Below, in pieces: positions 8,362-17,421 of a stretch of DNA of 64,000 nt. Position 1 is the first letter of the stretch, and every line of letters begins with the position of its first letter. Origin of the DNA: PALSA-505 sp963699015 (GTDB taxonomy: Bacteria > Actinomycetota > Actinomycetes > Streptosporangiales > Streptosporangiaceae); NCBI GenBank assembly GCA_963699015.1, contig CAVOSX010000005.1:124001-188000 (forward strand). The letters are read 5' to 3'. A program made the translations under genes and the position numbers. A model generated the notes under the pieces. It saw only the letters and a program-made list of their open reading frames with translations, was not told the DNA's origin and made no database searches.

Positions 8362-9786
8362 TCATTCTTCGGATCCGAGGTAGCTCCAGACCCGGGGGAA
8401 GCGCCCGATCCCCATGGCCCGGCAGACCTTCTGCGCGGCCATGCTGACGCCTTCGGTGAAGGTGGGGTAGGCAAGCTGGAGCTCCGCGACCTGCTCCACG
8501 GTCATGCCGGCCGCCATCGCGGCCGCGACGGTCTGGACGGTCTCGGCTGAGTATTCGCCGACGACGTGCGCGCCGAGGATGGCGTGGCTGCGGCGGTCGG
8601 CAATGAGCTTGCAGAATCCCTCGGGCCGGCCGTCGGCGACAGGGCGGACCAGGTCGTCGTAGCGGGCGACGCCTATAACTATGTCGTGCTGCTGGCCGGC
8701 CTGGGCTTCGGTGAGGCCGACCCGGCCGTACTCGGGGTCGGTGAAGCTGCCGCTGGGGACCACGTCGTAGCTGGCCTTGCCGGCCGGTCCCGCGATCGCG
8801 TTCCTGGCCGCCACGCGGCCTTCCATCCGGGCGCTCTGGACGAGCATCGAACGCGCGTTGACGTCGCCGGCGGCGAAGATGTGCTGCACGTTGGTGCGCA
8901 GGTAGTCATCGACCGGGATCGCGCCGGGCTCGGCCCGGACGCCGGCCGCGTCCAGGTTCAGCTGGCCGAGGCTGGCTGGCCAGCCGACCGCGAAGAACAC
9001 GGCATCGGCAACCATCCGGCCGGGGCCCGCCGGCCCGCGGTAGCTGATGCTGATGCCTCCGTCGGCCTGGCCCAGCGCTTCCACCAGGGTGTCTGTGGCC
9101 ACCGTCATGCCCTGGGCGGTGAAGGCACGGCCCAGCTCGGCCGAGACGCTGGCGTCTGCGGCCGGGACCAGGACCGGCCCGGCTTCGAACACGGTGACCG
9201 CGGCGCCGAAGTCTTGGAAGATGGACGCGATCTGGCAGCCGGTGTCGGCGCCGCCGATGACCGCGACCCGCCCGGGCAGGCTGGTCAGGGACGGGATGTC
9301 CTCATAGGTCAGCGCGTGCCCGGCGCCGGGGATGGGCAGCCGGGCGGCGTGCCCGCCTACGGCGAGGATGATGCGGTCCGCTGACCAGGCGCGGCCGTCG
9401 TCGGCCGCCATGGAATGCGGGCCGGTGAAGTGGACCGGGCCCACGTCCTCGAAGAGCTCGACGCCCTGCCGGCGCACCTGCCCGGCCAGGTCCTTCTTGT
9501 CGTGGGCGTGCCGGGCCACCCGCTCGCTGTTGGCCAGCACGGCGGGCAGGTCGGGCACCGGGGCCGGGCCCCGCAGACCGAAGGCGGACCACGACGACCA
9601 GTCCCGCGCGAGTCGGGCGGCACGGGCCAGCGTGCGCACCGGTGCCGGGCCGCGGTTCAGGCTCGTGCCGCCGACCTGCTGTGCTTCGAGCACGGTGACC
9701 TGCGCGCCGAGCTCGCGGGCCTGCAGCGCAGCGGTGATTCCGGCCGGCCCGCCGCCGGCCACGAGCACGCTGAGGTCAGCGTTCAC
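8362..9786 (-). CDS. Lpd-like FAD/NAD(P) flavoprotein lacking the redox cysteines
   Basis: The 474-residue protein has the full pyridine-nucleotide disulfide reductase layout. FAD motif GGGPAG is near residue 10, NAD(P) motif IGGADTG near 180, and the second FAD motif IFAAGDVN near 300. A dimerisation domain ends the protein. The active-site segment, normally GGTCLNVGC, reads GGTSLNRGP, so both cysteines are gone. The C-terminal HPT-x-E base region reads AYPTFTE, so the His is gone too. It cannot be an ordinary lipoamide or mercuric reductase. By analogy with M. tuberculosis LpdA it may reduce quinones or another acceptor with NAD(P)H. I chose GTG 9786 with GGAG upstream. It overlaps the preceding gene by 11 bases. 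Confidence 0.85.
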   Translation of the reverse strand: MNADLSVLVAGGGPAGITAALQARELGAQVTVLEAQQVGGTSLNRGPAPVRTLARAARLARDWSSWSAFGLRGPAPVPDLPAVLANSERVARHAHDKKDLAGQVRRQGVELFEDVGPVHFTGPHSMAADDGRAWSADRIILAVGGHAARLPIPGAGHALTYEDIPSLTSLPGRVAVIGGADTGCQIASIFQDFGAAVTVFEAGPVLVPAADASVSAELGRAFTAQGMTVATDTLVEALGQADGGISISYRGPAGPGRMVADAVFFAVGWPASLGQLNLDAAGVRAEPGAIPVDDYLRTNVQHIFAAGDVNARSMLVQSARMEGRVAARNAIAGPAGKASYDVVPSGSFTDPEYGRVGLTEAQAGQQHDIVIGVARYDDLVRPVADGRPEGFCKLIADRRSHAILGAHVVGEYSAETVQTVAAAMAAGMTVEQVAELQLAYPTFTEGVSMAAQKVCRAMGIGRFPRVWSYLGSEE

Positions 9787-11560
9787 CGGAGGCTCCAGCG
9801 ACCGGGTCCAGCCCGGACGAGGCGACGGCACCTGCGCCGCGGCGCTCGTCCTCGCGGATCAGGTGCATGACCGCGTTGATCAGCGCCAGGTGCGAGAAGG
9901 CTTGCGGGAAGTTCCCGAGCTGACGCCCGGAATGCGGGTCGATCTCCTCGGCGTACAAGAACAGCGGGCCGGCGTAGGACAGCAGCTTTTCGCACAGGGC
10001 ACGGGCCCGCGCTACCTCCCCGATCTCGGTCAGCGCCGACACCAGCCAGAACGAGCAGATCGTGAACGTCCCCTCCTCGCCGCTGAAGCCGTCGTCGGTT
10101 TCCTCGACCCGGTAGCGCAGGACCAGTTCATCCTCGGTGAGCTCATCGGCGATGGCCAGCACCGTCGCGCGCACCCGTTCGTCTCGCGGCGGGAGGAAGC
10201 CGAGCAAACCGATCAGCAGCGCCGAAGCGTCCAGCGCGGTGGTGCCGTAGTGCTGCCGGAACACTCCCCGCTCGTCTGTGCCGTGGGCGCAGACGTCGGC
10301 GTGGATCTCGTCGGCGGCCTTGCGGCAGACTGCCGCGCAGTCACCGTCGCCGCGCAGCTGAGCCAGCTTCGCGCCGCGGTCGGCCGCCATCCAGCACAGC
10401 ACCTTGGACGCGGTGAAATGCTGCGCCGGCCCGCGGACCTCCCACAGTCCCTGGTCGGGTTCCCGCCAGTGCGCGATCGCGGCCTCGAGCGTCTGCTCGG
10501 CCAGTTCCCGCTCGCCGCCGATCCCGTACATGATCTGCAGGTCCGCGTCCTGCTCGGCGAGGTCAGTGAGGAAATAAAAGAAGTCATTCGCCTCCCGGTC
10601 AAGGCCCAGCGTGTACAGCCCCCAGAGCATGAAGGTCGCATCGCGCAGCCAGGTGTAGCGGTAGTCATAATTGCGTTCTCCGCCCGGCGTCTCCGGCAGC
10701 GACGAGATCGCCGCCGCCAGCAGGGCGCCGGTGGGCGCGTAGATCAGCCCCTTGAGCGTCAGCGCCGACCGCTGCAGGTACTTGCGCCACGGGTGATCGG
10801 GGAAGTCGCCGCGGGCGAGCCACTCGTGCCAGAAATCCGCCGTGCGCCCCAGCCGCTGGTGAGCGTCGTCGAAGGTCTCAGGCGCAGTCCCGTCCTCCCA
10901 GGACAGCGCGCAGAAAACCCGCTCCCCGGCCCGCAGCCGGCGCCGCGCGATCGCCCGCGGGCCCTCGAAACCCAGGTTCAGGCCGGTGGTCAGCCGCAGC
11001 AGCGGGCCCTCCTCGCCAGCGCTGACCTCGGCCTGCCCGTAACCGCTTCCCCGGTAGCGCCACCTGCCGCGCTGGCGGCTGTAGTCGAACGCGGGCTCGC
11101 ATTCCAGCACGAAGTCAACGGACTCCTGCAGGCAGCGGACCGTCCGCAGCAGCACTCGCTCGGCGCTGTGATCGCCCGGTACCCGGCGGTGAGTGCCGGA
11201 TCGGGCCGAATCGTGACGCCACGGCCCCACCAGCAGGACATCACGGGTCACCGCCCAGCCCCCGGGGGTGCCCCACGTCGTCTCCAGCACCATCGTCCCT
11301 GGCAGGTAGCGTCGTCCCGACGGGACCATGACATCAGCGGGCCCGAGCCGGAACCGGCCCGCGCCCCGGTCCAGCATCGCGGCGAACACGCTCGGACCGT
11401 CCATCCGGGGCAAGCACATCCACTCGACGTTGCCGCTGGGCGCGACCAGCGCCGACACCTCGCAGTCAGACAGGAACCCGTAATCAGCGATCGGAGGAAA
11501 CGGGCTCCCGCCCACTGTCGACCCGGCCGCGTGAGCTGCACCCGCCGGCTGATCAGTCAT
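9776..11560 (-). CDS. Glycoside hydrolase family 15 protein (trehalase/glucoamylase type)
   Basis: The 594-residue cytoplasmic protein has the two-part GH15 plan. A beta-sandwich N-terminal region (ADYGFLSDCEVSALVAPSG) precedes an (alpha/alpha)6 barrel with NYDYRYTWLRDATF, DLQIMYGIGGER and the catalytic-glutamate segment EEGTFTICSFWL. The actinobacterial relatives include trehalases that split trehalose to glucose. A glucoamylase-like activity is the alternative. The start is ATG 11560 with GGGAGCG upstream. A longer open frame to 11935 overlaps the divergent gene and is not used. It is followed by the flavoprotein and glucose dehydrogenase, which suggests sugar release followed by oxidation. 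Confidence 0.88.
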   Translation of the reverse strand: MTDQPAGAAHAAGSTVGGSPFPPIADYGFLSDCEVSALVAPSGNVEWMCLPRMDGPSVFAAMLDRGAGRFRLGPADVMVPSGRRYLPGTMVLETTWGTPGGWAVTRDVLLVGPWRHDSARSGTHRRVPGDHSAERVLLRTVRCLQESVDFVLECEPAFDYSRQRGRWRYRGSGYGQAEVSAGEEGPLLRLTTGLNLGFEGPRAIARRRLRAGERVFCALSWEDGTAPETFDDAHQRLGRTADFWHEWLARGDFPDHPWRKYLQRSALTLKGLIYAPTGALLAAAISSLPETPGGERNYDYRYTWLRDATFMLWGLYTLGLDREANDFFYFLTDLAEQDADLQIMYGIGGERELAEQTLEAAIAHWREPDQGLWEVRGPAQHFTASKVLCWMAADRGAKLAQLRGDGDCAAVCRKAADEIHADVCAHGTDERGVFRQHYGTTALDASALLIGLLGFLPPRDERVRATVLAIADELTEDELVLRYRVEETDDGFSGEEGTFTICSFWLVSALTEIGEVARARALCEKLLSYAGPLFLYAEEIDPHSGRQLGNFPQAFSHLALINAVMHLIREDERRGAGAVASSGLDPVAGASGER

Positions 11561-11819
11561 CCCACCACGCTCCCCGGTATCCGTTAATCCGCCTGGACTC
11601 TGCCAGCAGCAGGCGAGGGCCGCGGATCCTGCTGTCGTCTCTGAGCTGAACGCCCGGTTGCCAGCACGTGGCCGGCCGGCACCGCGGTCCTGGCTGCGAC
11701 GCGACCGGCGGGCAGCCGGGCGAATCTGGCGGCCGGCGATCGGCCGGCCGGGGTGGCCCGATGCCGTAGACCAGCCTAAGGTGACCTGAGCCGGCGCGAT
11801 GCACTGGTAGGAGGCGGAT

Positions 11820-12674
11820 ATGCCCAGGCTGGACCACGGTGACCGGGCCCTGAGCATCGGCGCCCCCGCGACGTTCGTCGACCGGCTACGCCCGGACGGG
11901 GTGATCGTCCGCTGGGAATCCCGCCGCCACCGCAAGCACCTGAAGGACGGGCCGGCAGCCGGCTCGACGTGGTGGGCGCCGCAGGCCAGGGGGTGGTGGA
12001 TCGCGGTCCTGTTCGCGGTGGGATCGCTGCTGTTCGCGCTGGGCTCGGTGCCCGCCTACGCGGACGCTGCGGGGACCCGCGGGGACAACGTGACGTTTTT
12101 CGTCGGCTCGCTGTTCTTCACCTCGGCCGCGTTCCTTAGCTACCGGGAGGCGGTCAACGCCGGCCCGGAAGCGCTGAACCTCGCCCGCCGCCGGTTCTTT
12201 GTCTATCAGCCGAGCCGGATCGACTGGTGGGCCACCGCGGTGCAGTTCGCCGGCACCCTGTTCTTCAACGTCAGCACCGGGGTGGCCACCGCCGTGGATC
12301 TGTCCGCACAGGCCGCGCACCAGCACGTGTGGCGGCCGGACGCGATCGGCTCGGCCTGCTTCCTGGTATCCAGCGCGCTGGCCTGGTACGAGGCCTGCCA
12401 CGGCTGGGCCGCCTGGCGCCCGAAGACGTGGTCGTGGTGGATCACGCTCGTCAACCTGGTGGGGTCGGTCGCGTTCGGCGTGTCCGCCGTGGCCGCCTAT
12501 GTCAACCCGGTGACCGGCCAGGTGCATGACGTCGGGCGGGCCAGCACGCAGACCCTGATCGGCGCGGTGTGCTTCTTCGCCGGGGCGCTGCTGCTGCTGC
12601 CCGAGCGCACCGAGGAAACTCACGGCCAGTCAACCGCCCGCACCGTCGGCGGCACCTTCGCCTCGGCGGACTGA
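11820..12674 (+). CDS. YrhK-like multi-spanning membrane protein
   Basis: The 284-residue protein has a basic cytoplasmic N terminus of about 55 residues. After that come six or seven hydrophobic segments arranged as repeats (ARGWWIAVLFAVGSLLFALG, FFVGSLFFTSAAFLSY, AVQFAGTLFFNVSTG, LVNLVGSVAFGVSAVAAY, IGAVCFFAGALLLL). The paired helix pattern with the W-W entry and SxLFxxG/AxxxxY exit is that of YrhK-domain proteins. Function is unknown. It is divergent from the GH15 operon with about 260 bases between the starts. ATG 11820 has GTAGGAGGC upstream. Confidence 0.75.
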   Translation: MPRLDHGDRALSIGAPATFVDRLRPDGVIVRWESRRHRKHLKDGPAAGSTWWAPQARGWWIAVLFAVGSLLFALGSVPAYADAAGTRGDNVTFFVGSLFFTSAAFLSYREAVNAGPEALNLARRRFFVYQPSRIDWWATAVQFAGTLFFNVSTGVATAVDLSAQAAHQHVWRPDAIGSACFLVSSALAWYEACHGWAAWRPKTWSWWITLVNLVGSVAFGVSAVAAYVNPVTGQVHDVGRASTQTLIGAVCFFAGALLLLPERTEETHGQSTARTVGGTFASAD

Positions 12675-12694
12675 AAGCGCCGCCGCCGGGCCGG

Positions 12695-13708
12695 CTATCT
12701 GCCGGGCAGCGATCGCGGTAGCCCGAACCAGGGGAACACGCTGTTCTCGAAGCGGGTCATGGCGCAGATCCGGTCGCCGGCGAGCGTGAGGACGAAAAGG
12801 CCGGTCCCGCGGCTGAGGCCGGCCGGGGAGCGCAGGTAGGCTCCGAACGCCGGCTGGCCGTTGGCTCGCGTATGCACGAGGTCGAACCTGCGGCCCGCGC
12901 CGAACAGGCCGGCGCAGAACAGGGCTGCGACGTCCCGGCCCTCGTATTCGAAGGGCATCGGTGGCATCGAGACGAAGACGTCGTCGGTCAGCAGGGTCAG
13001 CAGCGCGTCGAGGTCGGCTGCCTCGTACGCGCGGACGAACTTCGCCACGAGCTCATCCTCAGAGGCTGAGCCGGCGGCGGGCGGCGGTTCGCGCCCGGCG
13101 CAGGCCGGCCATCGGCGCTGCAGGCTGGCGCGCGCCCGCTTGAGTGCGCTGGTGACCGACTCGACGGTGGTGTCCAGCATGCCGGCCACCTCGCTGGCAC
13201 GGAAGCCGAGGACGTCGCGCAAGATGAGCACGGCGAGCTGGCGCGGCGGCAGCGCCTGCAGGGCGGTCACGAAGGCCAGGGAAATGGCTTCAGCCTGCTC
13301 GTAGCGGGCCTCCGGCCCTGGCGGGGCACCGATCGCATCGTGGTAGGCGTCGGGAAACGGCTCGAGCCACACGATCTGGCCGAGCCGGGTCGGCTCGGGC
13401 AGTTCAACCTTGGGGATGTCCCACTCCTTGGCGGGTCGCCGGCTGGCCGAGCGGAGCGCGTTGAGGCACCGGTTGGTGGCGATCCGGTACAGCCACCGGC
13501 GCAGCGAGGCGCGGCCCTCGAACCCGCCCAGGCCCTGCCAGGCGGCCAGCAGCGTGTCCTGCACCGCGTCCTCGGCATCCTGGACCGAGCCGAGCATCCG
13601 GTAGCAGTGCACCTGCAGCTCCCGCCGGTACGGCTCGGTCAGCTCCCCGAACGCCTCGCCGTCCCCCGCCCGCGCCCGCGCGATCAGCCCGGCTGCTGCC
13701 AGTTCCAC
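12695..13708 (-). CDS. ECF RNA polymerase sigma factor with C-terminal SnoaL-like domain (SigG type)
   Basis: The 337-residue protein contains sigma region 2 at about residues 20-90 (CYRMLGSVQDAEDAVQDTLLAAW) and region 4 at about 140-195 (LPPRQLAVLILRDVLGFRASEVAGML, a helix-turn-helix). A 130-residue SnoaL/NTF2-like tail follows (VRAYEAADLDALLTLLTDDV). The tail replaces an anti-sigma factor in such groups and tunes activity. Length and layout resemble M. tuberculosis SigG. No anti-sigma gene is adjacent. It reads away from the epimerase gene, which lies about 100 bases upstream on the same strand and may be co-transcribed. Confidence 0.9.
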   Translation of the reverse strand: MELAAAGLIARARAGDGEAFGELTEPYRRELQVHCYRMLGSVQDAEDAVQDTLLAAWQGLGGFEGRASLRRWLYRIATNRCLNALRSASRRPAKEWDIPKVELPEPTRLGQIVWLEPFPDAYHDAIGAPPGPEARYEQAEAISLAFVTALQALPPRQLAVLILRDVLGFRASEVAGMLDTTVESVTSALKRARASLQRRWPACAGREPPPAAGSASEDELVAKFVRAYEAADLDALLTLLTDDVFVSMPPMPFEYEGRDVAALFCAGLFGAGRRFDLVHTRANGQPAFGAYLRSPAGLSRGTGLFVLTLAGDRICAMTRFENSVFPWFGLPRSLPGR

Positions 13709-13807
13709 CGCCGCCTCACCTCTTTCCAGGACCGTGCCGTCCTTCGGTAAGTACAGACACCAGCCGGGAGGCGAACTGGGCGCCCGGCCGGCGCCCGGTT
13801 TCCGCTG

Positions 13808-14803
13808 CTATCGCGTCGGATCGCGCCGGCGAGCGCCGGCGCTCGGATGCGACGGCTCGCCTGCCGGCCCGCCGGCCGGGGCGGCTGCCGGGTAGGCGGC
13901 GGGGAAACCCTGCCGCCAGCTCGGGTAACGCAGCGTCCAGCCGAGGTCCCGCCTGGCTTTCGCGTTGGCGGCGCCGCGGGAGCCAATGGCGATCATCACC
14001 GCGCCCCGGCCCGCGATCAGCCCGGCGAGCCACACCGGAACATGACGGGGCGGCCTGGCGCCGAGCGCGGAGGCCAGAGCGGGCAGCCAGTCGTGCATGG
14101 GGGCAGGCTCGTCGTCGGTGATGTTGTAGATCCCGGCCGCGTCGTGCTCGAGCGCGAGCACGGTCGCGGCCGCGGCGTCGTCGAGGTGGATGAAGGAGGA
14201 GATGCCGTCACCGTCGCCAATGACCGGGAACTGCCGCTTGCGCACCGGCTTGACCAGCCCGTCGTTGGAACTGCCGTAGAAGCCACCGTAGCGGAGCGCG
14301 ACCCCGCCGGCGTCGGTGACCGCTTCGTCGAGGTGGCGCATCGCGGCGTTGGTCTGGCGGGCCATGGCCGGCGGGGCGGGGTCGAGCGGATCGTCCTCGG
14401 TCTTGACCGGGCCGCCTTCGCGCGCGTAGCGGTAGCTGGCGAAGCTCTGCGCCACGAACCGGCGCACGCCTGCCTCGCGGGCGGCTTCCAGCAGCGCGTC
14501 GGTGCCCTCGGTCCGAAGCCGGTTCGTCGGGCCGAAGGTACGGTCGAGGCTGCGGCCGAAACGCACGTCCGCCAGCGCGGTCGCCTGGTGGATGATCGCC
14601 TCGGGCCCGGCGTCCAGGACGGCCCGGCGCGTGGCGGGCGCGTCGAGCAGGTCGAGCACGATCGGCTGTGCCCCGAGCGCCCGCAGCCGCCCGGCGTTTC
14701 CCGGCGACCTGCAGGTGCCGATTACCTCGTGTCCGCGCGCGATGAGCTGAGGAACGAGCCGGGAGCCGATGGCACCGCTCGCCCCGGCGACGAAAACTCG
14801 CAT
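13808..14803 (-). CDS. NAD-dependent epimerase/dehydratase family protein
   Basis: The 331-residue protein is an extended short-chain dehydrogenase. The NAD(P) motif GASGAIG lies at residues 7-13, and an atypical active site lies around SFASYRYA with a second YGGFYGSS segment. The later part (FIHLDDAAAATVLAL, GIYNITDDEPAP) is typical of atypical SDR nucleoside-sugar-epimerase-like proteins found next to SigJ/SigG-like sigma factors. The substrate is unknown. It lies between two ECF sigma genes and is divergent from the second one, so it may be a regulon member. Confidence 0.85.
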   Translation of the reverse strand: MRVFVAGASGAIGSRLVPQLIARGHEVIGTCRSPGNAGRLRALGAQPIVLDLLDAPATRRAVLDAGPEAIIHQATALADVRFGRSLDRTFGPTNRLRTEGTDALLEAAREAGVRRFVAQSFASYRYAREGGPVKTEDDPLDPAPPAMARQTNAAMRHLDEAVTDAGGVALRYGGFYGSSNDGLVKPVRKRQFPVIGDGDGISSFIHLDDAAAATVLALEHDAAGIYNITDDEPAPMHDWLPALASALGARPPRHVPVWLAGLIAGRGAVMIAIGSRGAANAKARRDLGWTLRYPSWRQGFPAAYPAAAPAGGPAGEPSHPSAGARRRDPTR

Positions 14804-14944
14804 CGTGCCCTCTTTCGTATCGGGTTAGCGTGCTGAGTGTTCACGTGCGGCCCGCCGTGGTCCGGGTAGGCCGGCCTGCTTGTCACATCGCCGGGCTCCG
14901 GCGGGTCTATTGCTATGACACGGTGCGACGGAGGAATGTGACCG

Positions 14945-15826
14945 ATGGATGACCAGGAGTGGCTGGCGAAGCGCTTCGAGGAACACCGGGCCCGGCTGCG
15001 AGCGGTGGCCTACCGGATGCTCGGCTCGCTGAGCGAGGCCGACGACGCGGTTCAGGAGGCCTGGCTGCGGCTCAGCCTGGCCGACACGAGCGACGTGGAG
15101 AACCTCGGCGGGTGGCTGACGACCGTCGTCGCGCGCGTTTCTCTCAACATGCTGCGGTCGCGCCGGTCGCGGCACGAGGAGCCGCTGGGCGTGCACCTGC
15201 CCGAGCCGATCATCGACCGCGCGGACGGCGCCGATCCCGAGCACCAGGCGCTGCTCGCCGACTCGGTCGGCCTCGCGCTGCTCGTCGTGCTGGAGACGCT
15301 GGCGCCCGCCGAGCGGCTCGCGTTCGTCTTGCACGACATGTTCGCCGTCCCGTTCGACGAGATCGCGCCGATCGTGGAGCGCTCCCCGGACGCGGCCCGC
15401 CAGCTGGCCAGCCGGGCGCGCCGCCGTGTGCAGGGCGAGCGAACCGTCCCGGACACCGACACCGGCCGGCAGCGTGAGGTCGTCGACGCCTTCATGGCCG
15501 CGGCACGCGAAGGCGACTTCGCGGCCCTGGTCGCGGTCCTTGACCCCGATGTCGTGGTGCGGGCCGACATGGGCGCCGTGCCGGGTGCGTCGCGCGAGGT
15601 TCGCGGGGCCGAGGCGGTCGCCAGCCAGGCGCTCACGTACTCACGCCACGGGGTGCTCGCGCAGCCGGCGCTCATCAACGGGGTCGCCGGGGCCGTCTCC
15701 CTGCGGGACGGGAAGGCGATCTCGGTCGGCGCCTTCACGGTCAGCGGCGGGAAGATCGTCGCGATCGACATCCTGGCCGACCCGGCCCGCCTCAGCCAGC
15801 TCGACCTGACCATCCTCGGCTCCTGA
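14945..15826 (+). CDS. ECF41-type RNA polymerase sigma factor (SigJ-like)
   Basis: The 293-residue protein has sigma region 2 (YRMLGSLSEADDAVQEAWLRL, residues about 20-45) and region 4 (LAPAERLAFVLHDMFAVPFDEIAPIVERS, about 115-145). A SnoaL-like C-terminal extension carries PALINGVAGAV and DILADPARLSQLDL. That extension is the mark of the ECF41 group, where it acts as a built-in regulator instead of an anti-sigma factor. Partner genes of ECF41 factors are usually small oxidoreductases or epimerases, which fits the divergent epimerase 141 bases away. ATG 14945 is preceded by GGAGGAATG. Confidence 0.92.
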   Translation: MDDQEWLAKRFEEHRARLRAVAYRMLGSLSEADDAVQEAWLRLSLADTSDVENLGGWLTTVVARVSLNMLRSRRSRHEEPLGVHLPEPIIDRADGADPEHQALLADSVGLALLVVLETLAPAERLAFVLHDMFAVPFDEIAPIVERSPDAARQLASRARRRVQGERTVPDTDTGRQREVVDAFMAAAREGDFAALVAVLDPDVVVRADMGAVPGASREVRGAEAVASQALTYSRHGVLAQPALINGVAGAVSLRDGKAISVGAFTVSGGKIVAIDILADPARLSQLDLTILGS

Positions 15827-15972
15827 CCGCCCCGGCCTGCGCGGATCGGATCGGCCGTCATGGCCGCCCGGCGGCGCTGTCCGGCGCCGGCCGCGCGGCT
15901 CCCGGCGCGGAAGGCTACTCTCGAGTAGGGTCACCGTGGGAGCTCGGATCCCGGCATCCGGAAGGGCAGTCA

Positions 15973-16425
15973 ATGGGCGCCTACCAGACCGTAATGGTCG
16001 GCACGGACGGGTCAGATTCGTCATACCGCGCGGTAGAGCGCGCGGCCGAGGTGGCGCGCGATTCGGCCGCGAGGCTGGTGATCGTATGTGCGTACACCCC
16101 GGCCACTCGCCGGCAGGTGGCCGCCGTGGAGGACGAGCTGGGCGGTGACGCCTACCAGGTGGTCGGCTCGTCTCCGGCAGAGGACACGCTGCGTACCGCG
16201 ACCGAGCAAGCGGCCACCCGGGGCGCGCGCGACGTCGAACGCTTCGCCGTCGAAGGCGAGCCGGTCAAGTCGCTGCTCGGCGCGATCGACGAGTACCGGG
16301 CGGACCTGCTCGTGGTGGGCAACCGGGGCCTGAACACGCTGGCTGGCCGGCTGCTCGGCTCGGTGCCCGCCGATGTGTCCCGGCGCGCGCCGTGCGACGT
16401 TCTCATCGTGCACACCGTGCGGTAG
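15973..16425 (+). CDS. Universal stress protein (UspA family)
   Basis: The single-domain protein has 150 residues. The N-terminal strand VMVGTDGS, the helix with AVERAAEVARDS, and the ATP-binding signature GNRGLNTLAGRLLGSVPADVSRRAPCDVLIV are all present, so ATP-binding type is likely. It acts in the cytoplasm in stress or dormancy responses. The stop is followed 12 bases later by the adenylate cyclase gene, so the two may form an operon that links stress and cAMP signalling (inference). ATG 15973 has GGAAGGGCA upstream. Confidence 0.93.
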   Translation: MGAYQTVMVGTDGSDSSYRAVERAAEVARDSAARLVIVCAYTPATRRQVAAVEDELGGDAYQVVGSSPAEDTLRTATEQAATRGARDVERFAVEGEPVKSLLGAIDEYRADLLVVGNRGLNTLAGRLLGSVPADVSRRAPCDVLIVHTVR

Positions 16426-16437
16426 CCGGGACCGCAC

Positions 16438-17412
16438 ATGATCGACCAGGCGACGGAGCAGGTCGAGCAGGCGCTGCTCGGCGGCCCCCGCCGGTACACC
16501 AAGACCGAGACGGCCGAGGCGGCCGGGGTGAGCCTGGCCCGGAGCCAGCGGATCTGGCTGGCTCTCGGATTCGCTGACGTGGATGACGGCGCCCGGGTGT
16601 TCACCGACGGGGACATCGCGGCGCTGCGCAGATGGGATGCGCTGATCGCCAGCGGTGCGATCGCGCCTGCGGATGAGCTGCCGCACGTGCGCGCGATCGG
16701 TCAGACCATGTCCAGGCTGGCCGATTGGCAGGTCAGGGAGCTGATGGCCCGCATCACCGAGGTCGAAGGGACCGACGAGACGGCGCGGGCGGCGGCCGCG
16801 GCCGCGGTCACGGCCGAAATGCTGCCTGTCGTCGAGAGCCTGATGTCCTACACCTGGCGGCGGCATCTGGCCGCCGCGGTCGGCCGCATCCTGGCGAGCT
16901 CGGCCGGCGAGCTGTCCACGGCCACCGCGGTGATCGGGTTCGCCGACATCGTCGGGTACACGAACACCGTCAGGCGCTCCGGCGTCGATGACCTGGCCGC
17001 GCTGCTCGAGTCGTTCGAGGAGAACGCGGCCGAGACGATCGCGGCCAGCCACGGCCGGGTCGTGAAGTCACTCGGCGACGAGGTGCTCTTCGTCGCCGAT
17101 ACGGCGCAGGACGCCGCCGAGATAGCGGTCCGGCTGTCGGATCCGGCGCGGGCCGCTCGCGGCCTGCCGCAGCTGCGGGTGGGCATGGCACTCGGCCGGG
17201 TGCTGGTCAGGTTCGGCGATGTGTACGGGCCGGCCGTCAACCTGGCGTCCAGGCTGACGTCCCTGGCCAGGCCGGGGACGGTGCTCGTGGACCGGGAACT
17301 CGCGCGGGCGCTGCGTGGCGACGACGCTTACCGGCTGCAGCCACGGCGGCCGGCCGCGGTGCGCGGCTATTCTCACCTGCGGTCCTGGTCGCTGCGCCCG
17401 CGGCCGGGGTAA
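16438..17412 (+). CDS. Class III adenylate/guanylate cyclase
   Basis: The 324-residue protein has an N-terminal helical regulatory domain (residues about 1-155, with KTETAEAAGVSLARSQRIW resembling a helix-turn-helix) and a C-terminal class III cyclase domain. Metal-binding Asp is in FADIVGYT. The VVKSLGDEVLF segment has the adenine-contacting Lys and second metal Asp, and GDVYGPAVNLASRL has the Asn and Arg of the transition state. The catalytic set is therefore complete and consistent with ATP as substrate. The arrangement resembles M. tuberculosis Rv2212-type soluble cyclases with a pH- or ligand-sensing N-terminal part. Confidence 0.9.
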   Translation: MIDQATEQVEQALLGGPRRYTKTETAEAAGVSLARSQRIWLALGFADVDDGARVFTDGDIAALRRWDALIASGAIAPADELPHVRAIGQTMSRLADWQVRELMARITEVEGTDETARAAAAAAVTAEMLPVVESLMSYTWRRHLAAAVGRILASSAGELSTATAVIGFADIVGYTNTVRRSGVDDLAALLESFEENAAETIAASHGRVVKSLGDEVLFVADTAQDAAEIAVRLSDPARAARGLPQLRVGMALGRVLVRFGDVYGPAVNLASRLTSLARPGTVLVDRELARALRGDDAYRLQPRRPAAVRGYSHLRSWSLRPRPG

Positions 17413-17421
17413 CGTCGGCGG

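Noticed and set aside
9332..11587. Plus-strand open frame of 751 codons
   Set aside because: It spans two well-supported minus-strand genes (flavoprotein and GH15), has Arg/Pro/Gln-rich composition, and no ribosome site or domain.
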